Shown here piece after piece: positions 36,546 through 46,704 of a stretch of 64,000 bases of DNA (the stretch's first letter is position 1; every line of letters starts with the position of its first letter). Under the pieces are notes generated by a model. That model was not told the origin of the DNA, did no database searches, and saw only the letters and a program-made list of their open reading frames with translations. This DNA comes from Candidatus Kuenenia stuttgartensis. GTDB taxonomy: Bacteria > Planctomycetota > UBA11346. Both the position numbers and the translations under genes were made by a program. The stretch covers positions 1 to 64,000 of the forward strand of contig CAMCMZ010000008.1 of the NCBI GenBank assembly GCA_945876185.1, read 5' to 3'.

Positions 36546-37373
36546 CTATCGGCTGCGTTCCCAGGCCCGCCAGGAGGTGTACGGCGGCTGGTAGAACGTG
36601 AAAAGGCCACCGCCGCGGCGCGAGAAGGCCCAATCGAACACTTCGCCCAGGTTGAAGCCGAAGCCGACGTAGACCGTGCGTTCGGGCGGGCCGGCGCGAT
36701 CGGTCGGCTCGAAGCCGCGCGCGTAGTAACCCAGGTGGAGTTCGAGGTAGCGCAATACGGGCAGGCCGAGATCGCGGGCGAAGGCGCTGCCCTTGAAGGC
36801 GAGCAGGTAGCGCTGACCGGCGTAATCGGTGCTGAAGTCCTCGCCCGCGCCGCTGGTAACGGCCGAGGACGGCCAGTATTCCAGGCGGAAATCCACCAAT
36901 TGCGCGAGTGCAGGCACTTCCCGGCGCAGCACGCTCCAGGAACTGCCGAGGGCGTTGAAGACCACGTCCTCGGGGCTGAAGCCATGCGCCGGGCTGAACG
37001 AGTCGCCGACTTCCATGAGCAGGGTGGTGCCGAACATCGAAGCCCCGCCCATCCAGGCGGCCGGTCGCCGATCATAGCCAAAGTCTTCGTAGATCTCGCT
37101 GAAGATGGTGGCTCCGACCAGATTGGTGTAGGCGTGCCCGAGCTTGTCCATGCCGCCGTGCAGGGTGTCGGCGCCGAACCAGCCTTCGTGGTACACCTTC
37201 GGATCGCTTTCCCCGTATTCCCAGAACGCCATCCCGTAGGCGGCGAAGCCGGCGACCACGGCCGCATTGAGCGCCAGGGCCTTGTCGCCGCGCTCCCAGC
37301 CTGGCGCTGCCGGGCTGGGAGCCTCGCCGGCGCCGGCGGCCGCGCAGACTAGGCCGAGAAGGATCCTGGGCAT
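36546..37373 (-). CDS. DUF2279-like predicted periplasmic protein
   Basis: EGWFGADTLHGGMDKLGHAYTNLVGATIFSEIYEDFGYDRRPAAWMGGASMFGTTLLMEVGDSFS; signal-like start MPRILLGLVCAAAGAGEA. Confidence 0.65.
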   Translation of the reverse strand: MPRILLGLVCAAAGAGEAPSPAAPGWERGDKALALNAAVVAGFAAYGMAFWEYGESDPKVYHEGWFGADTLHGGMDKLGHAYTNLVGATIFSEIYEDFGYDRRPAAWMGGASMFGTTLLMEVGDSFSPAHGFSPEDVVFNALGSSWSVLRREVPALAQLVDFRLEYWPSSAVTSGAGEDFSTDYAGQRYLLAFKGSAFARDLGLPVLRYLELHLGYYARGFEPTDRAGPPERTVYVGFGFNLGEVFDWAFSRRGGGLFTFYQPPYTSWRAWERSR

Positions 37374-37575
37374 GGCGCGATCCTTTCGCCCGCCTTGACG
37401 TCCGGCGGCGCGCGAACCTACCTGGATTACCGACGATCGTGCAGCCCTGGCCTCTCCACCCGCCTGGCCTGGGATTAGGCGGTGGTGGCGGCCCGGAGCA
37501 CAGCAGGCAGGCGTCGGACGTCGATCCCCGCCGCTTCGCGTCTGGCGTGGCTGAATCGCCGGGGATAGTCCGGCC

Positions 37576-38454
37576 ATGCGCATCACCCTGGCCCAGGCGA
37601 TGGGGACCTGCTTCGGCGTGCAGGACGCGATCGACCTGGCGCTGCAGCCGGAGTTCCGCGACAAATTGACCGTCGTCGGGCAGCTCGTCCACAATCCCCA
37701 GACCATGGAGCGCCTGCGCGAAAACGGCGTGCGGGTCATCGAGCGCGACCAGATCGACTCGATCGCCACCGAGGCGGTGATGGTCACCGCGCACGGCGCG
37801 TCGGACGCCACCAAGCAGATGCTGCGCGATCGTGGCCTGACAGTCTACGACGCCACCTGCCCTTTGGTGATCCGCCTGCATAAGCTGGCGCGTTTTCTTG
37901 AGCGCGAAGGATGGTTTCCGGTGGTCGTCGGCGAGGCCGACCACGTCGAGGTGCGCGGCGTCATCGGCAACCTGAAGTTCGCTGCGGTGGTCCACGACGA
38001 GACCGACCTGCCGGCCCTGGCCGGGCACAGCCGCATCGGCATCGTGTCGCAGACCACGAACCGCCTGGAAAAGGTGCAGAAACTGGTCGAGGCCATCCGC
38101 GCCCTGCCCTGGGTCGAGTCCGTCCGCTTCATCGACACCATCTGCCAGCCGGTGAAGGACCGCCAGGGCGCGATCAACGTCCTGCTCGGCCAGGACATTG
38201 ATCTCGGCCTGGTCATCGGCGGCCGCAACAGCGCCAACACCCGCAAACTGCGCGACCTGATCCTGGATCGCGGCATCGAGGCGCACCATTTCGAGCGTGC
38301 CGCCGACCTGGATCCCGCCTGGTTCGTCGGCAAGCAGCACGTCGGCATCACCGCCGGCACCAGCACGCCGCAGGATGTCATCGCGGAGGTCCACCGCGCG
38401 GTGCAGGTGATTGCCGCAGGGCAGACGGCAGGATCGGCCTCCCTCCCAGGCTGA
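37576..38454 (+). CDS. ispH: 4-hydroxy-3-methylbut-2-enyl diphosphate reductase
   Basis: GTCFGVQDAIDLAL, GQLVHNPQTMERL, ATCPLVIRLHK, TICQPVKDRQ, VIGGRNSANTRKL, GTSTPQDVI. Confidence 0.93.
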   Translation: MRITLAQAMGTCFGVQDAIDLALQPEFRDKLTVVGQLVHNPQTMERLRENGVRVIERDQIDSIATEAVMVTAHGASDATKQMLRDRGLTVYDATCPLVIRLHKLARFLEREGWFPVVVGEADHVEVRGVIGNLKFAAVVHDETDLPALAGHSRIGIVSQTTNRLEKVQKLVEAIRALPWVESVRFIDTICQPVKDRQGAINVLLGQDIDLGLVIGGRNSANTRKLRDLILDRGIEAHHFERAADLDPAWFVGKQHVGITAGTSTPQDVIAEVHRAVQVIAAGQTAGSASLPG

Positions 38455-38599
38455 ACGCAACGCGGTATGGTCTCAGGCGTAACCATGGATGGCATCGGTA
38501 GGATCCCCCGGCTCTCCAGGCTGATCCTGACGGTCGCTTGGCTGATCCGCCAAGCACCCCAGGCTTTGGCTGCACCGAACACACCAAGGAATCTGTCGC

Positions 38600-40630
38600 A
38601 TGCGATCCCCATTTACATCCCTGGCTGGAATCCTCGCTCTTGGATCCTGTAGCTGGTCGGCTGCGGGAGAGACTGCGGCTGGCGCGCTTCCACCAACGCC
38701 GTCACCGATCGCGGTCGCGGAAGTCGCCGCCTCGCTCGACGGCCGGGCCCTGGTGGTCAACGGCCAAGCGCAGGTGCCACTCGGTATCTTCGGCGTGCAT
38801 GCCGTGCATGTCGATGCGACGGTGGTGCAAGACCTCGGCATCGAGGCTTCGAGAGAATTGTTGACGCTCCCCGCTGCTGCCACGCGGATGATGGGTAAGG
38901 GTGGTGAACTCAACCCGGTGCTGGCGAAACTTCCGGTCTTCATCGACTGCCAGGGTGATCGCTATCAGGCACCGCCGCCGCTCATCAATCCGAAGTGGAA
39001 AGAAGCGTGTGCGAACATCGGCAGCAAACAGGGTGAACTCTGGAAGATGCTCGAGGGCAAGGTTGCCCACCAAGGCATCACCCAATGGTGGAACGAACCG
39101 TACCTCAACTGGGCCGAACGTTCGGCTGGGGCAAACTGTAGTTCGCTCAGCCAGGTGCACTACGACCTGACCAAGGCGGTCGAGGGTGGCCCGGTGACGA
39201 TCAAGGGCTGGACAGAGCCGCTGGCGCACTTCCGTTGGCGCGGCCTGTGGGCGGTGCGTTATGCCGAAGGCAAAGACCGGGCGGGCAAGCCGGTGAAGAA
39301 CCGGGTTCTTGGCTATGCCGTCAAATTGCCTGCGGGTGCGCAGGAAGGCGACACCTTCAAAGCCAAGAGTCCGCGCTATTGGCAGGAGCCCAACACGGAA
39401 TACGAGTGGACGGTGGAAAAATATTGGTTGCCCGTCGATCCGAGCCTGGACTTGGACAAGGGGTTTTTCTGGTCCGGCAAGCAGAACCTCGACTTCTACC
39501 GCTGGAGTTTCGGCGCCTGGGCGGGGGCCCTGAAAGCCGCCAACCCGGCGGTGACCGTGCTGGCCGGTTGGGACTTCAACTACGACGCCGGTGACTGGTG
39601 GATGTGGGCAGAGATGTACCGGCCCCTGCTGAAGGAGTTTCCGACCCTGATCGATGGCGTGACCGAGCACCACTACGGCCTGCCCCCCGAAAGCATCCAG
39701 GCCTGGTACGAGGTCGCGGCCGCAGATTCCTGGGCAATCACCGGCAAGGCGGTGAAATCGTGGAACACCGAGTGCCAGGGCAGGCTGGATCCGGCTGTCT
39801 ACGGTGCTACCGCGAACGCCGTCGGGGCGGAATCGCCAGTCAAGCGGATGCAGGAATCACGCTACAACCTGGGCGACATGATCGGGCTGATCGCCCGCAC
39901 GCCGGACAAGGTTGGCTCGCGCACCGTCCACAATTTCGCTGGTAATCTGTGGAATCAGTGCGGCGCGGCCTGGGCCCTGCGGCTGCTCAAGCCGCTGCGC
40001 GGAAACCTGCTGGCGGTTTCGTCTGCGGATCAACGGGTGTATCTCGCGGCAGCCCGGCGCCTGGACGGTCAGATCGCGGTGGCCGGGTTCAATCAACGGC
40101 CCGATCCGGTGAACGTCGTGCTCACGTCCGAGGGCGACAGCGGGGTTGTGCGCCGTCTGGTGATTGATGAGGCCACCGACTTCCTACGCATCCAGGAGGA
40201 CGCCGTCCGGCCCGAGGCCGGTGCGTTCCGCTTCCGTCTCGCCTCCAATGAAGGCGTGCTGCTGGTGCTGACCGGAAAGATTCCCGCCAGCCTGCCGACT
40301 GTCGAACGCCAGCAATTTCACGCGGTCGAAGGCGCGCTGCACCGCCCGGTGCCAGGCAAACCGGTTGCCTTGACCATCACCCTACCGGCGGCGGCACTTG
40401 CCGGGGCCAGCACCGCCAGCTTGCGCGTGGTGACCGACGGCGCCGAGGGCCTCGTGCTCCGGCTCAACGGCAAGTCTGTCCCGTTCACCAAGGTGCTGCC
40501 GGTCACCGACGTCACGATCCCGCTCGACCTGATCGTCGCCGGTCCCAACAAGCTGGAAGCCGACCTGCCGGAGAAATCGCTCTTGTGCGCTGCCAGCATC
40601 GTGGTGGAGCGCGTTCGGCCTGGGAAATGA
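38600..40630 (+). CDS. Exported hypothetical protein, possible glycoside-hydrolase-like fold
   Basis: 676 aa, signal-like N-terminus; WDFNYDAGDWWMWAEMYRPLL, VTEHHYGLP, SWNTECQG suggest a TIM-barrel glycosidase, family not assigned. Confidence 0.6.
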   Translation: MRSPFTSLAGILALGSCSWSAAGETAAGALPPTPSPIAVAEVAASLDGRALVVNGQAQVPLGIFGVHAVHVDATVVQDLGIEASRELLTLPAAATRMMGKGGELNPVLAKLPVFIDCQGDRYQAPPPLINPKWKEACANIGSKQGELWKMLEGKVAHQGITQWWNEPYLNWAERSAGANCSSLSQVHYDLTKAVEGGPVTIKGWTEPLAHFRWRGLWAVRYAEGKDRAGKPVKNRVLGYAVKLPAGAQEGDTFKAKSPRYWQEPNTEYEWTVEKYWLPVDPSLDLDKGFFWSGKQNLDFYRWSFGAWAGALKAANPAVTVLAGWDFNYDAGDWWMWAEMYRPLLKEFPTLIDGVTEHHYGLPPESIQAWYEVAAADSWAITGKAVKSWNTECQGRLDPAVYGATANAVGAESPVKRMQESRYNLGDMIGLIARTPDKVGSRTVHNFAGNLWNQCGAAWALRLLKPLRGNLLAVSSADQRVYLAAARRLDGQIAVAGFNQRPDPVNVVLTSEGDSGVVRRLVIDEATDFLRIQEDAVRPEAGAFRFRLASNEGVLLVLTGKIPASLPTVERQQFHAVEGALHRPVPGKPVALTITLPAAALAGASTASLRVVTDGAEGLVLRLNGKSVPFTKVLPVTDVTIPLDLIVAGPNKLEADLPEKSLLCAASIVVERVRPGK

Positions 40631-40633
40631 CCG

Positions 40634-41236
40634 TTACCCCGGCGTGCTGACGGCCTTGACTACCAGCGCCCGCAGCGGTTCCGCCAACGGGATGGTCAGC
40701 GCGGCCGTCTGGGCCGCAGAACTCATCTTGCGCCAGGTCTTGCGGATGATGTCAAGCCACTTGGCCTCGCTGTAGGCCTCGTCGTGGGCCTTGCCGGCGG
40801 CGAAGTCTGCGAGCTCGAACTCCAGGAAGACCAGGCAGGCCGCGTCTTCCAGCGCTTGGCTGCCGGAATTGCCGCGCAAATCAGTCTTGGCGATCCAGGC
40901 GCGGGCCTGGTCAGCTGCCTCCACGCTGACACCGGCCTCGATCAGCAGCGCCCTCGCCCGGTCGGCCTGGCGATGGTAGAGCGAGGTGCGCCAGCGCAGG
41001 TAGCCGGCCCGATCCTGCGGAAACGACGCGCGCGGCACGGCCCAGCGCTCGAGGTGCTGGCAACGGGCCGCCAAGCGCAGGAGCGGATCGGCGTCAGGGT
41101 GGAGCCGGATCAGCCAATCTTCCACACGGTCAGCATAGCGGAGTTCAGCCGGAGCGTCCTGATCAAGCTCCGGATCCAGGGCGTGGACGGCATCGATCAG
41201 GGTGCGGGCACGGACAAAGACGTCGGGATCGGTCAT
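40634..41236 (-). CDS. DUF4202-like protein
   Basis: QHLERWAVPRASFPQDRAGYLRWRTSLYHRQADRARALL, EDAACLVFLEFEL. Confidence 0.75.
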   Translation of the reverse strand: MTDPDVFVRARTLIDAVHALDPELDQDAPAELRYADRVEDWLIRLHPDADPLLRLAARCQHLERWAVPRASFPQDRAGYLRWRTSLYHRQADRARALLIEAGVSVEAADQARAWIAKTDLRGNSGSQALEDAACLVFLEFELADFAAGKAHDEAYSEAKWLDIIRKTWRKMSSAAQTAALTIPLAEPLRALVVKAVSTPG

Positions 41237-41308
41237 GGCAGGCAGCGTGCGTCGGTGCGAAGGACGGACAATCCGCTGGTCGTCCCGGTCGGCACGTCGG
41301 ACGGGGGC

Positions 41309-41530
41309 TCACGACAACGATTGCACCACCGGCTTCCGTCGTTGCATGAATCCCAGCACCAGGGCCATGTCGTCGGCGCGCATGACCACCAGCGGGCCAT
41401 GTTCCTCGGAGGTCACCGCCACGATCGGCAGCGGATTGCCGGGATGGTCGGCGCTGCCGAGAATCTCCCGCCGCAGCGCGGCATCGATGTCGTTGATGGT
41501 ATTTAGGCAGCGGGTGGCGGGCATGGTCAT
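41309..41530 (-). CDS. Small hypothetical protein
   Basis: 73-aa ORF in an otherwise empty gap. Confidence 0.4.
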   Translation of the reverse strand: MTMPATRCLNTINDIDAALRREILGSADHPGNPLPIVAVTSEEHGPLVVMRADDMALVLGFMQRRKPVVQSLS

Positions 41531-41583
41531 GGCGGTCCCCAGGGCAGGAACGCGCGCCGCATGCCAACTGCCAACCGGAGGGC

Positions 41584-42480
41584 TCAGGGAGTGGACTTGG
41601 GTGCAGGCGTGGCTGGTGCCGCCGAAGCGACCAGCCGGATGCTGCGGATGACCACCGGTTCGACCGGCCGGTTGCCTGCGCCGGTCGCGACGGCGCCGAT
41701 CGCCTCCACCACCTCCATACCGGCCACCACCTGGCCGAACACGGTGTGCTTGCCGCGCAGGTGCGGCGTGTCGCCGAGGTTGATGAAGAACTGGCTGCCG
41801 TTGGTGTTCGGGCCCGAATTCGCCATCGCCAGGCTGCCGCGCACCGGCGGATGCGCCGGCGCGAGTTTGGCATCGTAGCGATAGCCGAGGTGCTGGTTGA
41901 ACTCGACCAGGCTCATCTTCGCCATCTGGTCGAGAAGCTGGTCGACGAGTTGCTTGCGCGCGTCGGAGGAGGTTCCCGGAGGCAGGGAGGTGAAGCGCGG
42001 TTGAATGAAATTCTTCTCGAATTTCTTCTGATCCTGCGGATTGACCCAGGGATGGAACGCGTTGCCGTCGAACGCCTTGGCTTCCATGCCCAGGTTCACC
42101 GGGTTGAACTCGTCCTCGAAGGCATAGCCGGGGCCGCCCGCGCCGGTGCCCTGCGGATCGCCGCCCTGGATCATGAAACCGGGGATGACGCGATGAAAGA
42201 CCAACCCGTCATAGAACGGCCGAGTCAGCTTCGCTCCTTCGGCCGAGGTGAAATCGCGCCTGCCCTCGGCCAGTTCGACGAAGTTCGCGACAGTCTTCGG
42301 GCATTCCGCCCGAAACAGTTCGCAGGTGATTTCGCCCTTGCTGGTCGTGATCACCACGCGCGGGTTGGCGGCAGCCGGCGGAGTCCCAGGAATGGGCTCA
42401 CCGGCCGCGACGACACCGAGGCTGAGGGTCAGGGCCAGGGTCTGGATAGAGCAGAGAATCGGGGTCGGGAAGAAGTTCAT
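41584..42480 (-). CDS. Cyclophilin-type peptidyl-prolyl cis-trans isomerase
   Basis: FYDGLVFHRVIPGFMIQGGDPQGTGAGGPGYAFEDEF, GSLAMANSGPNTNGSQFFINLGDTPHLRGKHTVFGQVVAGMEVVEAIG. Confidence 0.95.
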   Translation of the reverse strand: MNFFPTPILCSIQTLALTLSLGVVAAGEPIPGTPPAAANPRVVITTSKGEITCELFRAECPKTVANFVELAEGRRDFTSAEGAKLTRPFYDGLVFHRVIPGFMIQGGDPQGTGAGGPGYAFEDEFNPVNLGMEAKAFDGNAFHPWVNPQDQKKFEKNFIQPRFTSLPPGTSSDARKQLVDQLLDQMAKMSLVEFNQHLGYRYDAKLAPAHPPVRGSLAMANSGPNTNGSQFFINLGDTPHLRGKHTVFGQVVAGMEVVEAIGAVATGAGNRPVEPVVIRSIRLVASAAPATPAPKSTP

Positions 42481-42732
42481 GGCGCGGCATGATGGAAATG
42501 GATCGGGATCGCGGAAGTGCCCAGGTTTCCGCCTCATGGCGGCCGGACGTCATGGATGAACCAAAGGAACCCGGCTATGCTGCGATTCCACGGTCTGTCC
42601 GGCGTTGGTTGGATCGCCCCGTGGTCAGCGGCCGGTTGCAAACCGGCGGTCCCAGGCGCAAGCGTAATCGTTGGCGTTTATTGATGGTCGAAACGCCTGG
42701 CCAATCCCACGTCGCAGCGCGGCTAAGAAAAA

Positions 42733-42803
42733 TTACCCCGGCAGGATTCGAACCTGCAATGACAGAGTCAAAGTCTGTAGTGTTACCATTACACCACGGG
42801 GTA
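42733..42803 (-). tRNA. tRNA-Gln (anticodon TTG)
   Basis: Reverse strand TACCCCG...ACAGA-CTTTGAC-TCTGT...GCAGGTTCGAATCCTGC-CGGGGTA; cloverleaf closes, anticodon TTG. Confidence 0.93.
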
Positions 42804-42988
42804 TTGGGCTGGAATCGTCGCGTTCACGCGCGGTGGCTCGACCGGGATGATCTCGATGGTGCCCAGGTGGCGATTTTCGAGGACTCGGACCGAGCAACGG
42901 CGTAGCAGCGGCACGTTGCGGCGGACCGTGATAGAGGCGGCTGGCTCCGGGTCAACGTGGTCAGGCCGGCGATCGACGGCGATCGACG

Positions 42989-43315
42989 GGGCGCCTCCAA
43001 TGTCGGCCTTCCTGGGAGCGCCGGCGTCTCGCCGGCCGAAAAAGCAGCATCCGCAGGATGCCAGCATCCGCAAGATGCCCTGGGGATTGGCCATTCGTCC
43101 CCAATGTCACAGAAACGCTGGAGAAACGCTTGCGCCCGGGAGCGCCAGGCACCAGCCTGGCCGGTGGCACCGGACGGACCGACCCAGCGGAACAACCTGA
43201 TAATAACCAGCGAAAGAATCCTGATGCTCGGGTTGGGTCTCCCGGCCACCACGCAAGAGGTCCAAACCCCAGAGCATCCGCAGGATGGAACCGACCGACT
43301 TTTGAGGCAGCCTGC
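42989..43315. repeat. MITE-like element (family C), expanded copy with inserted sequence
   Basis: Left GGGCGCCTCCAATGTCGGCCTTCCTGGGAGCGCCGGCGTCTCGCCGGCCGAAAAAGCAGCATCC and right CCGACTTTTGAGGCAGCCTGC match the compact copy at 63209-63309. Confidence 0.75.
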
Positions 43316-43369
43316 GGCGATCGCCCCGGCCGCGTCGTCACAAACGTGCGGCCGGGTCGCGGCTCTCGC

Positions 43370-45955
43370 TCAGTTGATCGCCTTGAGCAGCTTCATCGGA
43401 CCGTCAGGTCCAAGCAGTTGCCCGGCCGCCGCCGCACCGATGACCACGCCCATGACGCCGCTGGCCTCCATGCGCCAGCCGGCGGCGCCGGTGGCGTCTT
43501 CGGGGGCAAAATGCAACCAGCCGCGCGTGCCCTGGGTGCGCATGCCCTGCTGCCAGGCAGTGACGCGCTGCATGGCGTCTGGCGGCAACTGCACGGCAGC
43601 GAGCGGGGCGAGTTGCTCGCTGAGCGCTAACGGACGCAGGATGAGCGCGAAGGCCGGCGCGGCCTTGGGCATCTCGGCGAGTGCGGCGCGGACCTCGGGG
43701 TGGTCGGTGAACCCGGTGCCCCGGCAACCGGCCAGACCCTGGTCGTGGGTGGTGAACCAGAGTTTGCCGTCCTGGTGGATGAGCGTCGCATTGGCCAGGC
43801 CGAGCGGGATCTGGACGCTGCCGTCGGCGCGACGTGCCAGGCCGGTGGCGGTGATCAGGGCATTGGCGGCTTCGGCGGGGGTGTCCAGCGACGCGGAGAC
43901 CGCCGGAATGAAGGGACGCGCCTGGACCCAGAGCGACAACTGGCCGTCGGCTTGTTCCAGACATTTCCAGATCCAGGAGGTGATCAACAGGGGATTGCCT
44001 GGTTTGGTTGACTCTTTATCCAGAAAAACCCGCATGTCCGTGCGAGAGAATGGAACCGTCATCGGGTGAATGGTCTTCCAGAATGGGGAAGTTGAAACGA
44101 AGCCGGATTTGAACGCTACGGCGGCGGCCACCAGGGAATCCGCCGGTACACCGGCGAAGGCTGCTTGCGGCAGCCGAGGGATGGCAATCGCAGCCGGCTT
44201 GGAGGCATGATCTTTCCCTGACCCGAGCGTAATTGCAGGTTTCTTTGCTTGGAGGCTCGTGGTTTCCGAAGTGGCATTCCTTTCCACATCAACCCAGGAC
44301 ACGGCTTCATCGCCGCCAGGGAGATCAACCTTCTTCATGAAACTCGACAGCCGTAATCCCTCTTTCGTCCAGGATAGGCGAACATCGAATGTCGAAGCGA
44401 CGGAACCGGTTGCGGGATCTCCGGCCAGACCGATCAGCGTCAGATCGTCGCTTGGATTGATCTGGTAGTATTCCGGTTTCAACCAGCCCAGATCCGAAGC
44501 GGCGTCGGTGTCGGCGGTCACGGTGGCGACGGTGCCATCGACGCGGAATCGGGTTGTGTTGGTTGGTCCTTTGAGGTCGCACCCGGCGTCAACCGGGCGC
44601 AACGACCATTTTTCATTTCCGTGCAGGTTGAAATGAATTTCTCCCGAGACCGGTCGAACTGAAAACGATCCTTTGGGGATGACGTGTTCGAGGGTTGGAG
44701 CACGAAGCCATTGCAAAACGGCGGCCTCTGGCGACTTGGCAGTCAAACGGCCGCGTAGGGTGGGGATCTGGTCGATCACGACACCTTCAGGTGATGTCTC
44801 TGCCTCAGCCTTGAGATTTTTACCAAGGGCATCAATGGTCTTCTTCTGCTCCTCCGCATCCGCAATGTTGATCGCGTCTTTCAGTTCTTTGGCCATCTTC
44901 TGTTGTTCGGCACGATGCTCCGGGGTGTAACAGGAGTCCGGGTCGAACTCGATGCTGACCTCCCCCACTTCAGCTACCCGATCCAACCACTCCTGGGCAA
45001 TGGGCGGCAGCAAGGCCGCTTCCGGCGCAGCGCGCAGGCGCGCGATGGTCCGTCCGAGATCGGCGGCGCGGACGACGATGGCATTCCATGTCGGTTTCAC
45101 GTTTGCTGTCGGTTCCGGCGCACCGGGTTTCGGAGTGGTTCCAGCATTCGTAGGTGCAGCCAACGCAGGAGACGGCGTCTCCGCGCTTCGCAAAAACGGG
45201 GTAATGGAAAGACCGACGGCTGTGAGGCCGGCGGCGCACCAGGCGGCGATGCGAGTCATGGGAATGGGTCCGGTTCGCGACCACCGCAGGATGTGCGCTG
45301 CCACGACCGCGGTGGTCGCTTGACCCGTCGTTTCAGTGCAGAGGGACCGGCAATGGGCAAGCGTCGCAGGCGACATGCCCGCTTCCGCCTTGCCCGCTAG
45401 CAATGCCGCCACCGCCGCACCCGCCGCTACCCCACGCGCGGACAGGCTGGCGCGCAAGCGCGCCAGCCCGCGTTCGATGCGCGAGGCGATGGTGGTGAGC
45501 GGTGCCCCGAGACGTTCCGCCACCTCGGCCAGGGTGTACCCGGCAAGGTAGCGTAAGCGGATCGCGTCGCCCTCTGTTGCAGGCAGCTCAGCGAGCGCCC
45601 GTTTCAGGTGGTCGAGCGCTTCGCCCGCATCGGGATCGGCAGCCTCGGGCAGCGACGGCGTGAACGTCGTCTCGGCCCGATGCCGGCGGCCGTGGTCACG
45701 CAGAGCCTGGCGGACCACATGGTCTGCCACCTGCATCAGCCACGCAGCTGGTTCGGGATGGGCCGCCGCTGCAGCAGCCCGCCGCGCCAAGACCAGGAAC
45801 ACGGCCTGGGTGGCGTCGTCGGCATCGGCAGTGCCCAGCACGCGCCGGCAACGGGCATGGACCAGGGCCGCATGGCGGTCGACCAGGGCGGTGAAGCCCC
45901 GCTCGTCGCCTGCGGCCCAAGACGCTGCCAATGACCGGTCGGGCTGGAAGTCCAT
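43370..45955 (-). CDS. ECF-type RNA polymerase sigma factor fused to TM segment and large C-terminal domain
   Basis: N-terminal sigma2/sigma4 (FTALVDRHAALVHARCRRVLGTADADDATQAVFLVLARR; IRLRYLAGYTLAEVAERLGAPLTTIASRIERGLARLR), TM (AAGLTAVGLSITPFL), ~600 aa C-terminal region. Confidence 0.88.
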   Translation of the reverse strand: MDFQPDRSLAASWAAGDERGFTALVDRHAALVHARCRRVLGTADADDATQAVFLVLARRAAAAAAHPEPAAWLMQVADHVVRQALRDHGRRHRAETTFTPSLPEAADPDAGEALDHLKRALAELPATEGDAIRLRYLAGYTLAEVAERLGAPLTTIASRIERGLARLRASLSARGVAAGAAVAALLAGKAEAGMSPATLAHCRSLCTETTGQATTAVVAAHILRWSRTGPIPMTRIAAWCAAGLTAVGLSITPFLRSAETPSPALAAPTNAGTTPKPGAPEPTANVKPTWNAIVVRAADLGRTIARLRAAPEAALLPPIAQEWLDRVAEVGEVSIEFDPDSCYTPEHRAEQQKMAKELKDAINIADAEEQKKTIDALGKNLKAEAETSPEGVVIDQIPTLRGRLTAKSPEAAVLQWLRAPTLEHVIPKGSFSVRPVSGEIHFNLHGNEKWSLRPVDAGCDLKGPTNTTRFRVDGTVATVTADTDAASDLGWLKPEYYQINPSDDLTLIGLAGDPATGSVASTFDVRLSWTKEGLRLSSFMKKVDLPGGDEAVSWVDVERNATSETTSLQAKKPAITLGSGKDHASKPAAIAIPRLPQAAFAGVPADSLVAAAVAFKSGFVSTSPFWKTIHPMTVPFSRTDMRVFLDKESTKPGNPLLITSWIWKCLEQADGQLSLWVQARPFIPAVSASLDTPAEAANALITATGLARRADGSVQIPLGLANATLIHQDGKLWFTTHDQGLAGCRGTGFTDHPEVRAALAEMPKAAPAFALILRPLALSEQLAPLAAVQLPPDAMQRVTAWQQGMRTQGTRGWLHFAPEDATGAAGWRMEASGVMGVVIGAAAAGQLLGPDGPMKLLKAIN

Positions 45956-46067
45956 CGCTTGGTTCCTCTGCGTGTATATGGCCGCACTTGGGCCAGTTTA
46001 CGACGCGAGTTGGAGCAGGGCCAGCATTACGGCATAAAAGCAGCGAAGCCGCTGCTGTGGCAGCAGA

Positions 46068-46682
46068 TTACGAAGCGAACGCGTTGAGGTACGGCAGCCG
46101 CGCTGCCGTCGCCTTCACCTGCGGCAGGCCGTCGACGAGTTCGCCGAGGGCATCCCACTGACCGGTCAGGAACTGCTTGCGGGCGGCATCGGCGAGTTGC
46201 GCCGACCAGCGTTGGCTGCCGATCGCGACGCTGAGGTCGTTGAGGTCGACCACGACCTCAACGGCCGGATCAGCTTCGATCGCGGTCTGGATCGCATCGG
46301 CATCGGCCTGGCTGATGCGCAGGCAGGGCAGGCCCATGGCGGTGCAGTTGCCGGAAAAAATCTCGCTGAACGAGACGCCGACGATGGCTTTGATGCCCTT
46401 GCCCCACTTCGCCAGGGCCTGGGGCGCGTGCTCGCGCGAGGAACCGCAGCCGAAGTTGCCGTTGACGACCAGGACGATGCCGTCGCTGAAGCGGGGTTCG
46501 TCGAACGGGTGCTGCTTGCCGGCGCGGGCGAGCTGCTGGCGGTCGTCCTCGAAGGCGTGCGCACCCAGTCCGTCGAAGGTGACGCAGCGCAGGAAGCGCG
46601 CCGGGATGATGCGATCCGTATCGATGTCGTTGCCGCGCAGAGGGATGCCGCGACCGGCGATGCGGGAGATGATGGCGCTCAT
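46068..46682 (-). CDS. leuD: 3-isopropylmalate dehydratase small subunit
   Basis: [47 protein letters not shown]-type motif. Confidence 0.95.
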   Translation of the reverse strand: [204 protein letters not shown]

Positions 46683-46704
46683 GGGGTGGTCCTTCGGCTG
46701 CGGT

